64,000 nucleotides of DNA, taken from contig NC_133387.1 in assembly GCF_047511655.1 (NCBI RefSeq), positions 142,160,853 to 142,224,852 on the forward strand. Reading direction: 5' to 3'. This DNA comes from Castor canadensis (lineage: Eukaryota > Chordata > Mammalia > Rodentia > Castoridae). The notes under the pieces were generated by a model. That model saw only the letters and a list, made by a program, of their open reading frames with translations. It ran no database searches and had not been told where the DNA came from. A program made the translations under genes and the position numbers. This document shows, piece after piece, positions 1 to 11,800 of the stretch; positions within the stretch are counted from its first letter, which is position 1, and the number at the start of each line of letters is the position of its first letter.

Positions 1-296
1 GTAGTTTTCTAGACTTAATGATATATGGACAAGGTATTTCGAACAGTCAAATGGAAAAGTCGTTAAAATGAACCTTGACCTTAGACGGAGACTCTGAACT
101 TCTAGTCAAGAACACTTGTCTTGACCTTGCACATTTGGACTTCAACAGAACTTCTTTGAAAATATTCATGAGTTTCCCATCCATAAATAAGAAAAATGGA
201 CAACTGAATGATTGTAATTAGTGAATCTGTGGCTAAGTGGTCATAACGTGAGTCCTAATTAATGAGCAAGAACGGTCTTTTTTTGGTCTCTAAAGA

Positions 297-392
297 AAAT
301 GAGTATGGTGGTTCATGCCTGTAATCCCGGCACTCAGGATGCAGAGGCAGGAGGATCCTGAGTTCAAGACCCTGCCTCAAAAAGAAAGTGTC
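297..392 (+). repeat. B1-like SINE
   Basis: 7SL-type SINE with the typical run 'catgcctgtaatcccggcact', then 'gaggcaggaggatcctgagtt' and a 'cctgcctcaaaaag' end. Confidence 0.8.
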
Positions 393-734
393 TAGAGGCT
401 TGCCATGGAGCTCAGTTGCTTCTCCTCTGCCCATTACTTCCACCGATACCTTAGATGAAAAAATCAGAATACGTGTGCTATCAAGTAAGCAGATGACATG
501 ACTAATTAGCTAAAGATGATCAAGATTCCAATAGGTTTCTGACAAGCTACAGAAATTTGGGGCAATAAATAACAATATGGAAAGTTTGATATGAATATAA
601 AGCTCAGGACTTAGGTACCCAAAATTACTTACATGATAACAGCACCTACATAAAACAACCTACCTTTATTAAGCACTGCACATAGCTATTGTAATCTTTA
701 TAGTGTCTTCAAAACCGGAATGCACTATTAAATC

Positions 735-955
735 CATTTTATTTTATTTTGGTGGTACTGTGGTTTGAACTCAGGGCCTCACCCTTGCAAGGCAGCTGGT
801 CTATCATTTGCGCCCTGTCTCCAGCCCTTTTTGCTTTAATTATTTTTTAGATAGAATCTTGTGCTTTTTGCCTGGGCTATCCTGGACCATGATCCTCCTA
901 CCTTCATCTCCTGAATAGCTGGGATTATAGATGTGCACTACACACCTGGCTTTAA
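735..955 (-). repeat. Dimeric SINE (B1-like plus ID-like), antisense
   Basis: Read on the minus strand, a B1-like arm is followed by an ID-like arm. On the plus strand the ID part shows 'ggtttgaactcagggcctca' (B-box complement) and the B1 part shows 'gctgggattatagatgtgca'. Confidence 0.8.
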
Positions 956-1611
956 ATCCACTTTATAGCTGTGGAAACTCAGAGAGGTTAGGTAAGTTGC
1001 CTAGTGTCTTAGGGTTAGTAAGGGGCAAAACCAGGACTGGACCCAAGGCAGCATGCATAGTGTGTCCCAGGGGGCAGAGCGCATGCCAGCTCTGCTCAAC
1101 ACAAGCACAGTGCTAACAGCAAGCTGGCTGCACTGGGGGCGGTACAGGGGGCTGGAGCCCACAGTTCCACTGCCCTCTCAGCCCTCCCACCACGGTAGCA
1201 CTTTTAACTGCTTCCGACTATTCTACCACCTGGTGTTCTGGACTTCCTTTATCTCTGCCTCTCTTGCTGGACATTGTGGGTGGTTCCATTTTAGTTAGTA
1301 GGAGGAATAATATGACAAATTGGCAGGTGCAGGAGGTGGCTAGGAAGTGGACAGACATCCCAGGAGTCCTCTGTGTGGGGGAAAAGGTGAGATCTCTTGA
1401 AGAGGAGGGAAGTGATAAAGGACGTGGAGGCCAGGTGCAGGTGGGGAGAGGGATTGAGAACTCAGGCTTTGAAGCCTGGCTCCCTCACTTCTGTGTAACC
1501 TTAGACACCTTATTGACTTGAGCCATTTGTAAAACCAGGATAATGACTTCTAACACAGAGTTGGTTATTTGATTAAGTGAGAGAAGGCACAAAGAGTTCT
1601 GAGGATGAAGA

Positions 1612-1858
1612 TGGGTGCGGTGATACACACCTATAATCCAAGCACTTGGGAGACTGAGGCAGGAAGATCAAGAGTTTGAGACCAGCCTGGGCTACATAGT
1701 GAGACCTTGTCTCAAAACACCAAAAAATGAACAATGAAAATAACTTAATACTGAAAAAGTTCTGGTCTGGGGATGTGGCTCAGATGGTAGAGCTCCTGCC
1801 TAGCAAGTATAAAGCCCTGAGTTCAAACCCCAGCACTGCTAAATAAATCAATAAATAA
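1612..1858 (+). repeat. B1-like SINE followed by ID-like SINE
   Basis: The B1-like unit spans about 1612-1725 ('gagaccagcctgggctacat'). A separate ID-like unit at about 1764-1850 has an A-box-like 'tggctcagatggtagagctc' and a B-box-like 'gagttcaaacccc', and ends in an AT-rich tail. Confidence 0.8.
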
Positions 1859-3394
1859 AAGTTCTAAGCAGTAAGAAGTAGGAAATTCTATCAAGATTGC
1901 AAGATAAAAATGAGCACCATGGACGTCAGCAAGAGCTTTTCACCCATGCATGCCTTCACTTGCAGAGCACTTGCCGCCTTTGCTGTTCCTGGGGACAGTG
2001 GCACAGACATAGCACTGAGGCTGAGGCAATGTTGACAGGCCATGCGGCAGGTGGCGGGTACAGGATGGATGGGAGAGATATGGGAGCAGGGAGCGGCCAC
2101 AGGTCTGCAGTCGCAGGAGTCGTGGCTGGAGGTGAGTGTAAAGTGACCAGAGCCTCCAGAGGGCCTCAGGTCGGCTGCGGCCAGCCTGGCTCTGGTTGGA
2201 GACTTTTGTCCTGCTCCAGCTGCTCTGAACACATCTAAGGCACACTGGCAAGTCGCTTTTGCAGAGATGGGTCACTTTAACCTCCACTGGTGGTCACCAT
2301 GGCTCTCCCACGCCTCTCCCTGTGGTTCCTGTGCCAGCTCTCCTGGCCCCCTGGGATGGCTTCTGGAATATACACGACCCAGAGTCCTGACCTCAGCCCT
2401 CTTCTCCTCATCTTCAGGGGCCTCACTTGGACAGAGGACTTCCAGCCCTCTGGACTATGGCATCTCGACCTCTTCCCCTCCTCCCAACCCCTCCCCACTT
2501 CAAGGCCCCAGCTGCGGGAGACCTGTCTGAGGACTTCCTCCTTCCCTGAGGTCCCTGCTGTTGACCTTGTACCTGCTGTCCATCACACTCTGTCTATCCT
2601 CAAAGTCACCCCAGGCAGTGAGTCCCTCTCACAGGCCTCCCCTTCCCTGGCCAGGACTGTGGCCCTACCTTCCTGACCATTGAGCTATCTGATCCCATGA
2701 AGTCACAAAGCCACCACCCTACTGACTTCCTGAAATAGCCACCTTGACCCTGCCATCCCCACTCAAAGCCCAGCCCTGGGTGTGAAGCCCTGAGCCAGCC
2801 TTTGACAGGGAGACCCTCCTCCTCCCACCTCTGTCCCCCCAGGCACCTCAGGCCCTCTAGGCCCCAGCCCAGGCAGTCACTTGAAGTTTCTCACTCCCAC
2901 GAATTGGAAACCCAAGAGGCAAGACTCTCTTTTATTTAGTTTTAAAACTCTTTCTAAGCTCCCCCAAGGACAGCTTCCATGCACAGAGACTGCTGCATAT
3001 TTTATGGGGCCGGGGAGCAGGGTTGGGGGGGGCGGTGGTAAGGGATAGCACACCTGTCTTCAAAGGGCTAATGGGAGATGAGACAGGCCAGGCAGGTAGC
3101 AGTGGGTGATTGGGGAGACCATGGAGTGGGTGGGGAATCCCATAAAGGACAGCCCACCTGTCATCCTGCTGCAGGGTCACTTAGGCCTCTGGGTGCAGCA
3201 ATGGATTTCAGGTTGTTACAAAACACTGTGTGACTTTGTGCAGGGAAACAGCACTGTGGGTGGCTAAATGTGGCCAAGGGCAGCCAGTCACAAACTCAGA
3301 TTTAGGATGAGCCTGTATGCTGGCAGCTTAGGCAGTCAGTTAGACTTTGAGGAGGAGGGGTGATAGGGAAACAAGGGAGAGGGTCCAGATCTTG

Positions 3395-3610
3395 TTCAAG
3401 AAAAAACTCTTTTCAGCTGCTTGAGAGGTGGAGATGAGAGGATCTCTGTTTGAGGCCAGCCCAGGCAAAAAGTTAGAGACTATCTCAACAAAACAGTTGG
3501 GTGTGGTGGTGCACTCCTTCAATCCCAGCTATGCAGGAGACATAAGTAGGAGAATTGCAGGCCAAGATTGATATAAGACCCTATCTGATAAATAACTAAA
3601 GCAAAAAAGG
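3395..3610 (+). repeat. Composite SINE, 5'-truncated (two B1-like arms)
   Basis: Contains the end of a first arm ('ggccagcccaggcaaaaag', then 'atctcaacaaaa') and a second arm ending 'ccctatctgataaataac' and 'aaagcaaaaaa'. The ID-like third part is missing. Confidence 0.6.
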
Positions 3611-3904
3611 GACAGCCATCAAGACCCCTCTGTCTTTGGGATTCTCAGTCTTCCATTGGAGCTCTATGTTAGTCTTCCATATCAACTTTCTTATGTTGTG
3701 CCTGGCTCCCAGTAGGCATTTAGGTGCTCATACCTGTGTATTTTTGCTTCAGGAAAAGCTGTTATTTAAAATAAGTTAATCATCAACCATTTTATCTGTT
3801 CATCAAAGATATCTCCTAAGGATAGCTTGTGTGAGGGGGGAGGACTGGAGTTTGCTAGACCAGGGGACAAGAGGAGACTACCGTAAAGGCCGTAGCCTTT
3901 TCGC

Positions 3905-4025
3905 TTGTTTGTTTTTCAGCTAGGGTCTGGCTAACTTTTGCTCAGGCCAACTTCAGAAAGGATCCTCTTATCTCCACCTCCCAAGGAGTTGGGATTACAG
4001 ATAATGTCCCACCCTGCCCAATCCT
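3905..4025 (-). repeat. B1-like SINE, antisense
   Basis: Plus-strand text 'gagttgggattacagataat' with upstream 'tagggtctggctaacttttg' is the complement of a diverged B1-like unit. Confidence 0.65.
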
Positions 4026-5020
4026 AGCTTTGTTCAAGAATGTTCTTTCACCTCTAGTAACTGAAGACATGAGCAGCTCTGGTCACATTCTCAGTGGTAA
4101 AAATACTCTAGAGCAGAATGAACCACTCTGCTTAGTGGTTTAAACACATTAAGAGGGGAAATTCCTGTTTCCCCTCTGTAGTTAAAGTTAGCTGAAGTAG
4201 AAGAAAGTTTGCTTAAGCCCTTGAAAGACAGTTTCGCAATGATTTTTTTTCCTGTGGGTCTACACCAAAAGTGCCTTTTTCAAGGAAAATGGATTCTGGT
4301 CTCACCCATCTGAATTTGGAGGAGTCTAAGTTTCCCCTCTGGGGTGGAGGATGGGCTTTATGGCTGTGCAAAATATATTGCCCCCAAAGAGCCAACACTT
4401 TGACAAACAGTATCCAAATCCTACCGGGCGAGGTGCGGCCCTCCTGGGTGAGGGTGGCGCTTCCCAGCTGCAGGAAGGTTTCAGAGGAATGCCCTGGAGC
4501 GCTTCCAGAGCCAGGGCGACAAAGGCGCTTTATAAACCGAAAAGCCACACGGGCTTTAGGGTGCACGGCCCATCGCACGCACTTAAACGCACAGGACGCG
4601 GCGCTTCCGAGACCCCGCATTCTAGAGAGCACCCCAACTCCTCGCCAACCTCTGCGCCGAGATTTCCAGGGGCTCGAGGACCAGTCAGATGGGAGGCGCT
4701 CGTGCTCGCGGTGACCCGTGGTGGCCGGACGCTTGGGTCCGCAGGTGGCCGTGGAGGAAGGGGCCCTGGTGCTCCCCCTCGGGAGATGGGGGCGCGGGAG
4801 GCACCGATCCCCAACCTGGGCCTCCATCCTCCCGGGGACCTGAGCTCCCGCGCGCAGGTCCCGGAGCGCGCCAGACCCTGGCAGGAGGACGACGGTGGCC
4901 GGTGACCGCGGTCCCCCCGCCCCCCACCGCCCCGCGCCAGGTGCACAGGTGTGGGCCGCGCGCCAGATACCGTCAGCGTGGCGCGGGGTCGGATTCCCTC
5001 CCTCGCGGCGACCCCACTAC

Positions 5021-5047
5021 CTGCGTGTACAGCTCGGCCACCGCCAT
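5021..5047 (-). CDS. MYO5C: MYO5C exon 1, coding part (start codon and nine codons)
   Basis: On the minus strand the ATG at 5047-5045 opens nine codons, MAVAELYTQ, followed directly by a GTAG donor at 5020. This is the N-terminus I know for myosin-Vc; myosin-Va begins MAASELYTK. MYO5C is a processive actin motor expressed mainly in epithelial and exocrine cells, where it moves secretory granules. Only this first coding exon falls in the window, and the motor domain lies beyond base 1. The start context has C at -3 and G at +4. In human, MYO5C lies just downstream of MYO5A in the same orientation, which agrees with the layout here. The family call rests on a short peptide plus synteny, CpG island and donor site. 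Confidence 0.9.
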
Positions 5048-5230
5048 GGGCGAGGGACCGCCGCGGGACGCCGCACTCCGTCCCTAGGCCGCGGGGATCA
5101 CCGCCCGGCCAGGTCGCGCGGAACTTTTCCCGAGCAGACGCTCACTTTCCCGGGGGCGGGGCTACGCGCACGAGGAGCCGTCCGATTGGCCGGGCTCCGC
5201 CAAGCCGCGCTGCCATTGGCTGGGCCGCGC
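5048..5230 (-). promoter_or_regulatory. MYO5C: MYO5C 5' UTR and core promoter
   Basis: Upstream of the MYO5C ATG, reading toward higher coordinates, there is a GC box (ggggcgggg type) at about 5152-5161. Two CCAAT boxes in minus-strand orientation lie at 5185-5189 and 5215-5219, exactly 30 bases apart. There is no TATA box. CCAAT boxes usually sit 60-100 bases upstream of the start site, so transcription probably starts around 5090-5150. That start site is inference. Confidence 0.7.
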
Positions 5231-5570
5231 GCTGAGGCGGGTGCTCCTGCTGCCCCAGCCCGCACCTGCTCCATCCCACGCTGCCACAGGTGCATCGTAG
5301 GGGTCCTGGCCCAGATTGTCGCTTCCTAGGTCACAGTCACCTGAGAGCAGAGCAAGTAGGCGTCCACACGGAAAACCCGAGAGCACCAACAAACCAGCAG
5401 AATAGGAGCCCTATAAGAATCGTCTGTGAAAATGGGCAATTGTCCCTTTTGTGAGCATTTGATATGCAGTAGAAAGTAAGATAGTACAATGCCAACGAAA
5501 ATGTAATCTATCCAAACAAAAATGTGATTGACCCCTGTGGAGAACATGTTGAAATTTCTCTTAAAGGTGT

Positions 5571-5640
5571 CTGGGGACATACATAGCTCAAGTGGTAGAG
5601 CAAGCATAAGGACCTGGGTTCAACTCCCAGTGTAGAACGA
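5571..5640 (+). repeat. ID-like SINE
   Basis: tRNA-derived unit with 'tagctcaagtggtagagcaa' and 'gggttcaactcccagt', a degraded A box and B box. Confidence 0.75.
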
Positions 5641-5736
5641 ACAAATACACTAGGCTTGTTTTAGCAGGGTGTGGTGATACACGTCTGTAATCCCTGAGAA
5701 TCACGAGTTCCAGGCCAACCTCAATGAGATAGCAAG

Positions 5737-5737
<1 letters not shown>

Positions 5738-5820
<83 letters not shown>
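5738..5820 (+). repeat. Compound microsatellite (TG)n(GA)n
   Basis: About 16 TG units pass directly into about 26 GA units. It produces artificial open frames on the minus strand rich in Ser/Leu and His/Thr. Confidence 0.97.
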
Positions 5821-5824
<4 letters not shown>

Positions 5825-6002
5825 CTCCAATATCCATCAATGGGGGAATACATAAAATAGGATATACATACAACATGAAACCGAGCTTCTAGTAGGAATG
5901 AACACAGTGTATTTAAGTAAACTGAAACGATACAGAAAAACGATCTTGAATACAAGTCTTTAGATGTACTCAGAAACTCAGAAAACCTAAAGAGATTCAC
6001 AG

Positions 6003-6195
6003 GGTGATCCCAGCTACTCCAGAGGCAGAAGTAGGAGGATCTCAAGTTCAAGGTCAGACTGAGGAAAGTTAGCTCAAGACCCTGTCTCAAAAACAAAAGG
6101 GTTGGGAGGGTGTGGCTCAAATGGTGGAGCTTGCCTAGTGTGGGAGAGGCCCTGGGAACATAACCAGTACCACAGAAACAAAACAACAAAACAAA
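6003..6195 (+). repeat. Dimeric SINE (B1-like plus ID-like)
   Basis: A B1-like arm ('gtgatcccagctactccaga', 'agaccctgtctcaaaaac') is joined to an ID-like arm ('ggtgtggctcaaatggtgga') that has lost its B box. Confidence 0.75.
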
Positions 6196-6524
6196 CAAAA
6201 TGCAAAAATCCTCACAAAACCACAATACTGGATATTTTTCAGGGATGCAAGTGACCATAAATAAAGGAGTAAACGCAAAATCCAAAGTCATGCATTAAAT
6301 AGGCGAGGATGGATACCTATGGGTTGGAGAGAAATGAATGGAGATAAAAAACAAAAGGGAAAAATATAAAGAACCTGGCACAGAGCAAGAAGGAGAGGTG
6401 GTGCAAGGACAATGATACATTTTGTGCGACAATTGTCCAAATAATTTCATAAAGAAAAAGCCAGAAGTGGGTAGGGACAGTTTCCCAGCTGGTTGGCATT
6501 TAGCAGGAAATCGAGTTGTCTTTT

Positions 6525-6645
6525 TCATTGTTGTTTTTCAGGACAAAATCTCCCTGTGTAGTCCAGTCTGGTCTTGAGCTTGAGAGCCTCCTACTTCAAC
6601 CTCCCGAGTGCTGGAATTACAGGTGTGTACCAACATGCCTGGTGA
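6525..6645 (-). repeat. B1-like SINE, antisense
   Basis: The plus strand reads 'tgctggaattacaggtgtgt' preceded by 'tgtgtagtccagtctggtct', the complement of a B1-like unit. Confidence 0.75.
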
Positions 6646-6654
6646 TTTATTTTG

Positions 6655-9190
6655 AATGTTAAACCAATTTTGTGATCCTGATATAAATCCCACTTGGTCA
6701 TGGTGTTAGTCCTTACTATATGATGCTGGATACAGCTTGCAATGTTTTGTTAAGAATTTTGTAACCATTTTCATGAGGGATGTTGGTTTGAATTTTCTTG
6801 TGATATATTTTATTTGGTTTTGATATCAGAGTAATGCTAGCCTCATGGAATGAGTTAGGAAGTGTGTGCTCCTGTATTTTATGTAAGAGTTTGTGAAGGA
6901 TTTGGTGTCATTTCATCTTTAAATATTTGCTAAGTTTTGCTGATGAAGTCATCTGGGGCTGAGCATTACTTTGTGATAAGATATTTAATTATTCATTCAG
7001 TTGTAATTATTCCAGCCTGCCAGGTCTTATCGAGTCACTTCTCACATTTGGGTCTTTCTTGGACTTTGGTGGCCTCAAGTTGTTTGTGGCACTGTACTGT
7101 AACCCTGCAACTCTTGGATGAGGTAGGTGAGGGGTCCAGGGTTCAGAATTGAAGGAAGTGCTAACTGCATCCCATGACCCTGAATTCTGCATGTAAGTCC
7201 CTTGTTTGTCTCATTTTAGTCTTGGCCCTGCTCGGGAATGAAGCCCCCCCTTCCTGATTTTGGCAATTTCTGGCTCTTTTTGTTTTGTTGACCTGAGTAG
7301 AAGCTTATCAATTTTGTTCTTATTTTCTGTTCTGCTGTCAATGTCATTGGTTTCCACTCTAGTCTTTATTATTTTCTTCCTTCTGTTTGCTTGAGGTATA
7401 GTTTGCTTTTTCTACTCCTGGGTTATTTTTTCCTAGATTCTTAAGGTAAATTTTAAGTTATTGATTTAAGACATATCTTCTTTTCTATTAAAAGTATTTA
7501 AAGCTATAAATTTCTCTCTAGGATCTTCCTTAGCTACATCCCATGTTCCAGCTCTATGGTCCTTTAGTTCAAGACATTTTCTAATTTCCTTTTGACTTCT
7601 TCTTTGATCCATGGGTTATTTAGAAGTCTATTATTTAATATTCAGGTATCTGGGGGTTCTATTATTTTCCTTTAGTTGACTCCTAATTTAATTCCATTCC
7701 CCATGTGGTTGGAGAACTACTATGATGTCAATATTTCAAATGTACTGAGATTTGTTTCATCGTCTTCAATGGGATTTATCCTGGACTATGTCTCACACAT
7801 GCTGGGAAAGAATGTGCACTGGGCTCTTGTTGGGTAGAGCACTGTATAAATATCAGATAAAGTTGTCTTCTATATTTTGTTGATTTTCTGTCTAGCTGTT
7901 CTGCTAATTTTGAGAAGGGATGTTGAAGGCTCCAATTGACTCTGTTGGGTTTCCATTTCTCCTCTCAATTCAATCAGGTTTGCTTCATGCATCTCAGGTT
8001 TCTGGAAGATGTGTGTACATTTATTTTTTTAAGCAAGGACTGAAGCGAGGTTTCTTTCTTTCTTACGTAGAAAGTGTGCAGAGGAGTCCAAGTGAGGGTG
8101 GTAGTCTCAGAACTCACTTTTGGTGCCACAATCCTTGGATATGTCCGTTAAACACATGGTTCAAGATGGCTTCCCACATGTCACATTCAAGTCAAAGAGG
8201 CCTGGGAAGGTCTGTCCCTTCCCAGACCATTTGTTCATTTGGCCACAGGTAACAGCAAAGGAGCCTGGCCCATACTGTTTTTGCCTGATTGGAGAGAGAG
8301 TGGGTGTTAGTGGAAGGAAGTCTGACTGATCGTTCCTGGGAACCCTTGGGTGAGCTAGGGAGTGGGGGATGCCATGGGGAGAAATACCACTGAGCTCTGG
8401 GTCTGGCAAAGTAGAACTCTAACCAAGATCTGGGCCAAGCTACACAGCACTGGGGGTGAGTCTGGATCCAAGTGTGGCAACCTTGGCCTCAGCTACTCTG
8501 TTTCTGCATCTCTCATGTGCCTTTTTTCCCTCCGACCAACAACTGTCCAACTCTCTAACTTTACCACTGTACATTTGTAATTTTTATATTTTCCCAATGA
8601 ACGAATTCCTTTATCACTATGCAATATCCTCTAGCTCTTGAGAAAATCTTTCTTTTCGAAAGTGTATTTTGTCAGGTGTTGGTTATAGGCATTTGCACTC
8701 TCTTACGGTTTCTAGTACTATGGTATATCCTCTCCAATAAACTTACATGTGCATTTGAATCAAAAGTGTGTCTCTTATAAAAGGCATACACTGGGGACTT
8801 GTGTTTTTTTCTTTTCTTTTTTTTTTTTTTTAGGTAAGAAGTTTATTAAGAAAAAGGACAAAACCCCATGTGAGACAGGGAGGAGTCCCAAACAGGTTGC
8901 CCTGTTTGTGTGTGTGTGCTTTTTAAAATCTAGTCTGAAAATCTGGTTTTTTGATTGGAGTGTTTAATTTATTCACATTGAATGCAATCATTGATATAGG
9001 TTGGATTTATGTCTGTCATTTTGTTTTCTATTTATGTATTTGTTTTTGTTCTCCTGTTTCTCCTTTACTGAAATATTTTGTATTTTGATGATAGTTTTTG
9101 GTTTTTTTTTTTAGTACATCATTTGAATTCCTTCTCCCTTGAAAGAATTCTTGTTTCTTGAGTTAGTTTTTTTCAGTCATTCTGATAGGG
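6655..9190 (-). mobile_element. Old L1 fragment (ORF2 region), antisense
   Basis: The plus strand reads as the complement of L1 ORF2, for example 'catgagggatgttggtttga' near 6773 and 'tgatccatgggttatttaga' near 7605. The homopolymer-rich stretches around 8.8-9.1 kb fit too. It is heavily diverged, with no long reading frame left. The boundaries are approximate and the segment may be several pieces. Confidence 0.65.
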
Positions 9191-9424
9191 ATGAAAATGC
9201 ACTTATTAACTCATCACAGACACTTCAGATTAAAACTATTACTTTTCTAAGGCTGCTGGAACAAAGTACCGCACATATGGCTCTGAGAGCATGACTGTTA
9301 ACTACTGGCTGTGAGGTTTTACTGCGCACCTCTCCAAATCGAGCGAGCCTCACTTCCCAGCTTGCCCTGTGCTGGTGGGGCTACCATGCTATCTGAGCTA
9401 GAGCAGAGGAGGAGGATGGGATCA

Positions 9425-9500
9425 GCCCCAGGAAAGAATGCCAGACTCAAGTGTGAAGCACTGAGTTCAAACCCCAATCCCACCAAAACCAAAAGAATGC
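9425..9500 (+). repeat. ID-like SINE fragment
   Basis: Partial unit keeping the B-box side, 'gagttcaaaccccaatccca', followed by an A-rich tail. Confidence 0.6.
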
Positions 9501-9689
9501 CAGACTCCTGCTATTCTTATATGGACTTCAGTGATTTTTTTCATGATTTTTACTAGTTTGTTGTACACTGCTGGTCAGAGCTATAAAATTGTTATTTTGA
9601 CAATTTTGTACAGTGTTGTCCTTGCTTTGGTGAGGGAATTTATTGAGTTCCTCAGTCTATGCTAGGTGTCAAAGTTCCACTTAAAAATT

Positions 9690-11470
9690 TTAAGTTGAGA
9701 TATAATTTTCTTGGTATACATTTCACTCATTTATGGTATACAGTTCAACAGTTCTTAGTTATATTCACAGACATGACAGCCAACTTTAAAACATTTTCAT
9801 CGCTTTAAAAAGAAACCCCATGTCTTCAGCTATCATTCCATACCCCTTAATTTCCCTCCATGTCTCCAGTCTAATCTATTATATGTCTGTATGATTTTCC
9901 TATTGTGTACCCTTCACATAAAACATGTAACATGTGGTCATATGAGACTGACTTTTTTACTTAGCACACTGCTTTCAAGGTTCATCTATACTGCGGCCTA
10001 TCTCATCCCTCTCATGGCTGAGTAATGCTCTGTTGTATGGCTAGATCACACTGCTACCCATCCACAGTTTAATGGACATGTATGTTGTCCCCATCTCTTG
10101 GCGGAAACAAATTATGCTGCTATAAACTTCATGTGTAAGTTTTTAGATGGGCATATTTCTTCATTTCTTGAGTATACCTAGGAATGGAATTTCTAGGTCA
10201 TAGGTAACCCTATGTTTAATGTGGAGGAACTGCCAGTGTTTTCCAAAGTGGCTGTGAAATTTAACTTTGCCACCATTTTCTTCACGCCCTTGCCAATACT
10301 TGTCATCTGACGTTTGGACTCTTGACATGGCAGAAGGTAAGATCTCACTGTGGTTTTGGCATGTGTTCTCTAAATGAACGAGACTGCCAACAGTCGTTTT
10401 GTGTATGTATTGGCCATTTGCGTATCTTCTTTGGGAAATAGCTACATAGATCTTTTCTCCATTTAAAAAAAATTGGTTGTCTTCTTGTTTCTCAAAAGTT
10501 CTTTGTATATTCTGGATATAATTTTTGCATATCTGATTTGCAAGTATTTTCTCTTATTCTGCAAATTACCTTTTTATTTATTTTTTTGAGAAACATTCTC
10601 ACTATGTAGTCCAGGCTAGCCATGAACTCATGATCCTTCTGTCTCAGCCTCTGAAGTGTGGGGATTACAGGAATATAATACCATGCCCAACTCCTTCTCA
10701 CTTTTATAGTGTTCACTGAAACACTGAAGTTTTCAATTGTGGTAAGGCCCAGTTTATTTTTTGTTGTTGTTGCTTGTACATTTGCTGTCATATCTAAAAC
10801 TCTTGCCAATCCAAGGCCATGGAGATCATATTTTCTTTTGAGTTTCATAGCATAAGTTCTTCCATTTAGGTCTGTCACCCTTTTTGAGTTATTTTTTGTC
10901 TATGGTGTAAGGGTCCAGCTTCATTTGTTGGCCAATATCCAGTTGTCCCAATATCATTTGTTGAAAAGACTATTCTTTTCCCATCAAAGGGTCATAGCAC
11001 CCTTGTTAGAAATTACTTTCTTATGAACACATAGGTTATTTCTGTACAGTCAATTCTATTCCACTGTATTTTATCTATCTCCTTATTTTAGTACCAGACT
11101 GGCTAGATGGCTGTTGCTTTGTAGTTTGTTTTGGAATCAAGAAGTGTGAGTCCTCCAACTTTATTCTTCCTTTCAAGAGTGTTTTGGCTGTTTTATGTCC
11201 CTTGCACTTTTGTATGAGTTATACACATTGTAGACAACATGTACTTGGCTCTTGGTTTTTGACTCAGTTTGACAACTATTTGGTATATTGAGAACATTAA
11301 TTCTGAAAGTGGTTATTACTATAGATGGAGTAACAGCTGCCATATTTTTTGCAATTCTGTTTGTTGCCCTGGGTCTTTGTTCCTATTTTTTGTTTCCTAC
11401 TCTTTTCTGCCACTTGTAGTTCTGAGCATTTTATATGTGTGTTAGGCACTTCTGTGTGTGAAAAATATTT
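9690..11470 (-). mobile_element. Old L1 fragment (3' region), antisense
   Basis: Complement of an L1 3' part: 'tggctgagtaatgctctgtt' near 10016, 'tatgctgctataaacttcat' near 10112, and the ORF2-complement text near 10.9-11.2 kb. It contains a later B1-like insertion at about 10575-10692. No intact frame remains. Confidence 0.7.
10575..10692 (-). repeat. B1-like SINE, antisense, inside old L1
   Basis: The plus strand shows 'tcactatgtagtccaggcta' and 'gtggggattacaggaatata', the complement of a B1-like unit. Confidence 0.8.
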
Positions 11471-11477
11471 GAAAAAA

Positions 11478-11562
11478 AAAACAGAGGTACTGGGGTTTGA
11501 ACTCAGGGCCTTGTGCTTACTAGGCAGGTGCTCTTCCACGTGAGTCAGATCTGCCAACAAGC
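11478..11562 (-). repeat. ID-like SINE, antisense
   Basis: The plus strand shows 'tactggggtttgaactcagg' and 'ggcaggtgctcttccacgtg', the complement of an ID-like B box and A box. Confidence 0.8.
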
Positions 11563-11719
11563 TTTGTCTGCTTGTTTGTTTAGGTGCTTGGCAGTGTTCT
11601 CTTCTTCATCACACGTGCTTCTAGTGTAGAAGGGAACCTGCCAACTTTCACATTTCCAAGACTCCTTAGGATATTCTCATGTGGAGAAGCTATGTTTATA
11701 CTCACCAGTCTTCAGAAAA

Positions 11720-11800
11720 ACAATTTATTTTGCTGCTTTAAAATATGCAGAGGGTTTATTTATAAGACACTGACAAAACTTTTTATTTATATTTTTATTT
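11720..11800 (-). terminator. MYO5A: Cluster of polyadenylation signals, probable MYO5A 3' end
   Basis: Four AATAAA hexamers on the minus strand within about 80 bases, at the point where repeat-free sequence gives way to repeat-rich spacer. Cleavage would fall near 11,680-11,780. Earlier sites further up the UTR may also be used. Confidence 0.55.

Larger units (their letters stand above)
1..5020 (-). other. MYO5C: MYO5C intron 1 (5' part)
   Basis: This stretch lies downstream, on the minus strand, of the MYO5C first-exon donor, so it is intron 1 and continues past base 1. I looked for the conserved second exon (start of the myosin motor domain) on the minus strand and did not find it. It holds several SINEs (about 297-392, 735-955, 1612-1858, 3395-3610 and 3905-4025) and otherwise unique sequence. 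Open frames at 1.9-2.7 kb lie on both strands, match no family I recognise and look like chance. The last 600 bases belong to the CpG island. Confidence 0.8.
4430..5290. promoter_or_regulatory. MYO5C: CpG island covering the MYO5C promoter, exon 1 and start of intron 1
   Basis: Very GC-rich and CpG-dense compared with the AT-rich flanks, with many CGCG and GGCGG runs. It spans the MYO5C start codon, extends about 600 bases into intron 1 and about 240 bases upstream. The boundaries were judged by eye. Several long open frames on both strands here (for example 4213-4827 minus and 4895-5329 plus) are by-products of base composition. A CpG island fits a broadly used, unmethylated promoter without a strong TATA box. 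Confidence 0.85.
5291..11699. other. Intergenic spacer between the MYO5A 3' end and MYO5C promoter
   Basis: About 6.4 kb with no recognisable gene. It contains several SINEs, a TG/GA microsatellite and, over most of its length, old L1 sequence in antisense orientation. The small open frames here show no similarity I recognise. Confidence 0.7.

Noticed and set aside
1764..1850. ID-like units as functional tRNA genes
   Set aside because: A and B boxes are present but there is no cloverleaf, and the many dispersed copies have A-rich tails, so these are SINEs.
1891..2676. Overlapping open frames of 110-128 codons on both strands
   Set aside because: They lie within MYO5C intron 1, frames on opposite strands compete, and I recognise no domain.
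4213..4827. 204-codon open frame on the minus strand and overlapping frames on both strands in the CpG island
   Set aside because: Stop-poor because of GC content. Several frames are open at once, there is no known similarity, and the true MYO5C frame here is only nine codons.
5588..6291. Open frames rich in Ser-Leu and His-Thr on the minus strand
   Set aside because: They read through the TG/GA microsatellite and a SINE.
9180..9690. Possible further transposon around 'aaggctgctggaacaaagta'
   Set aside because: It resembles common old repeats, but I cannot assign a family or boundaries with confidence.
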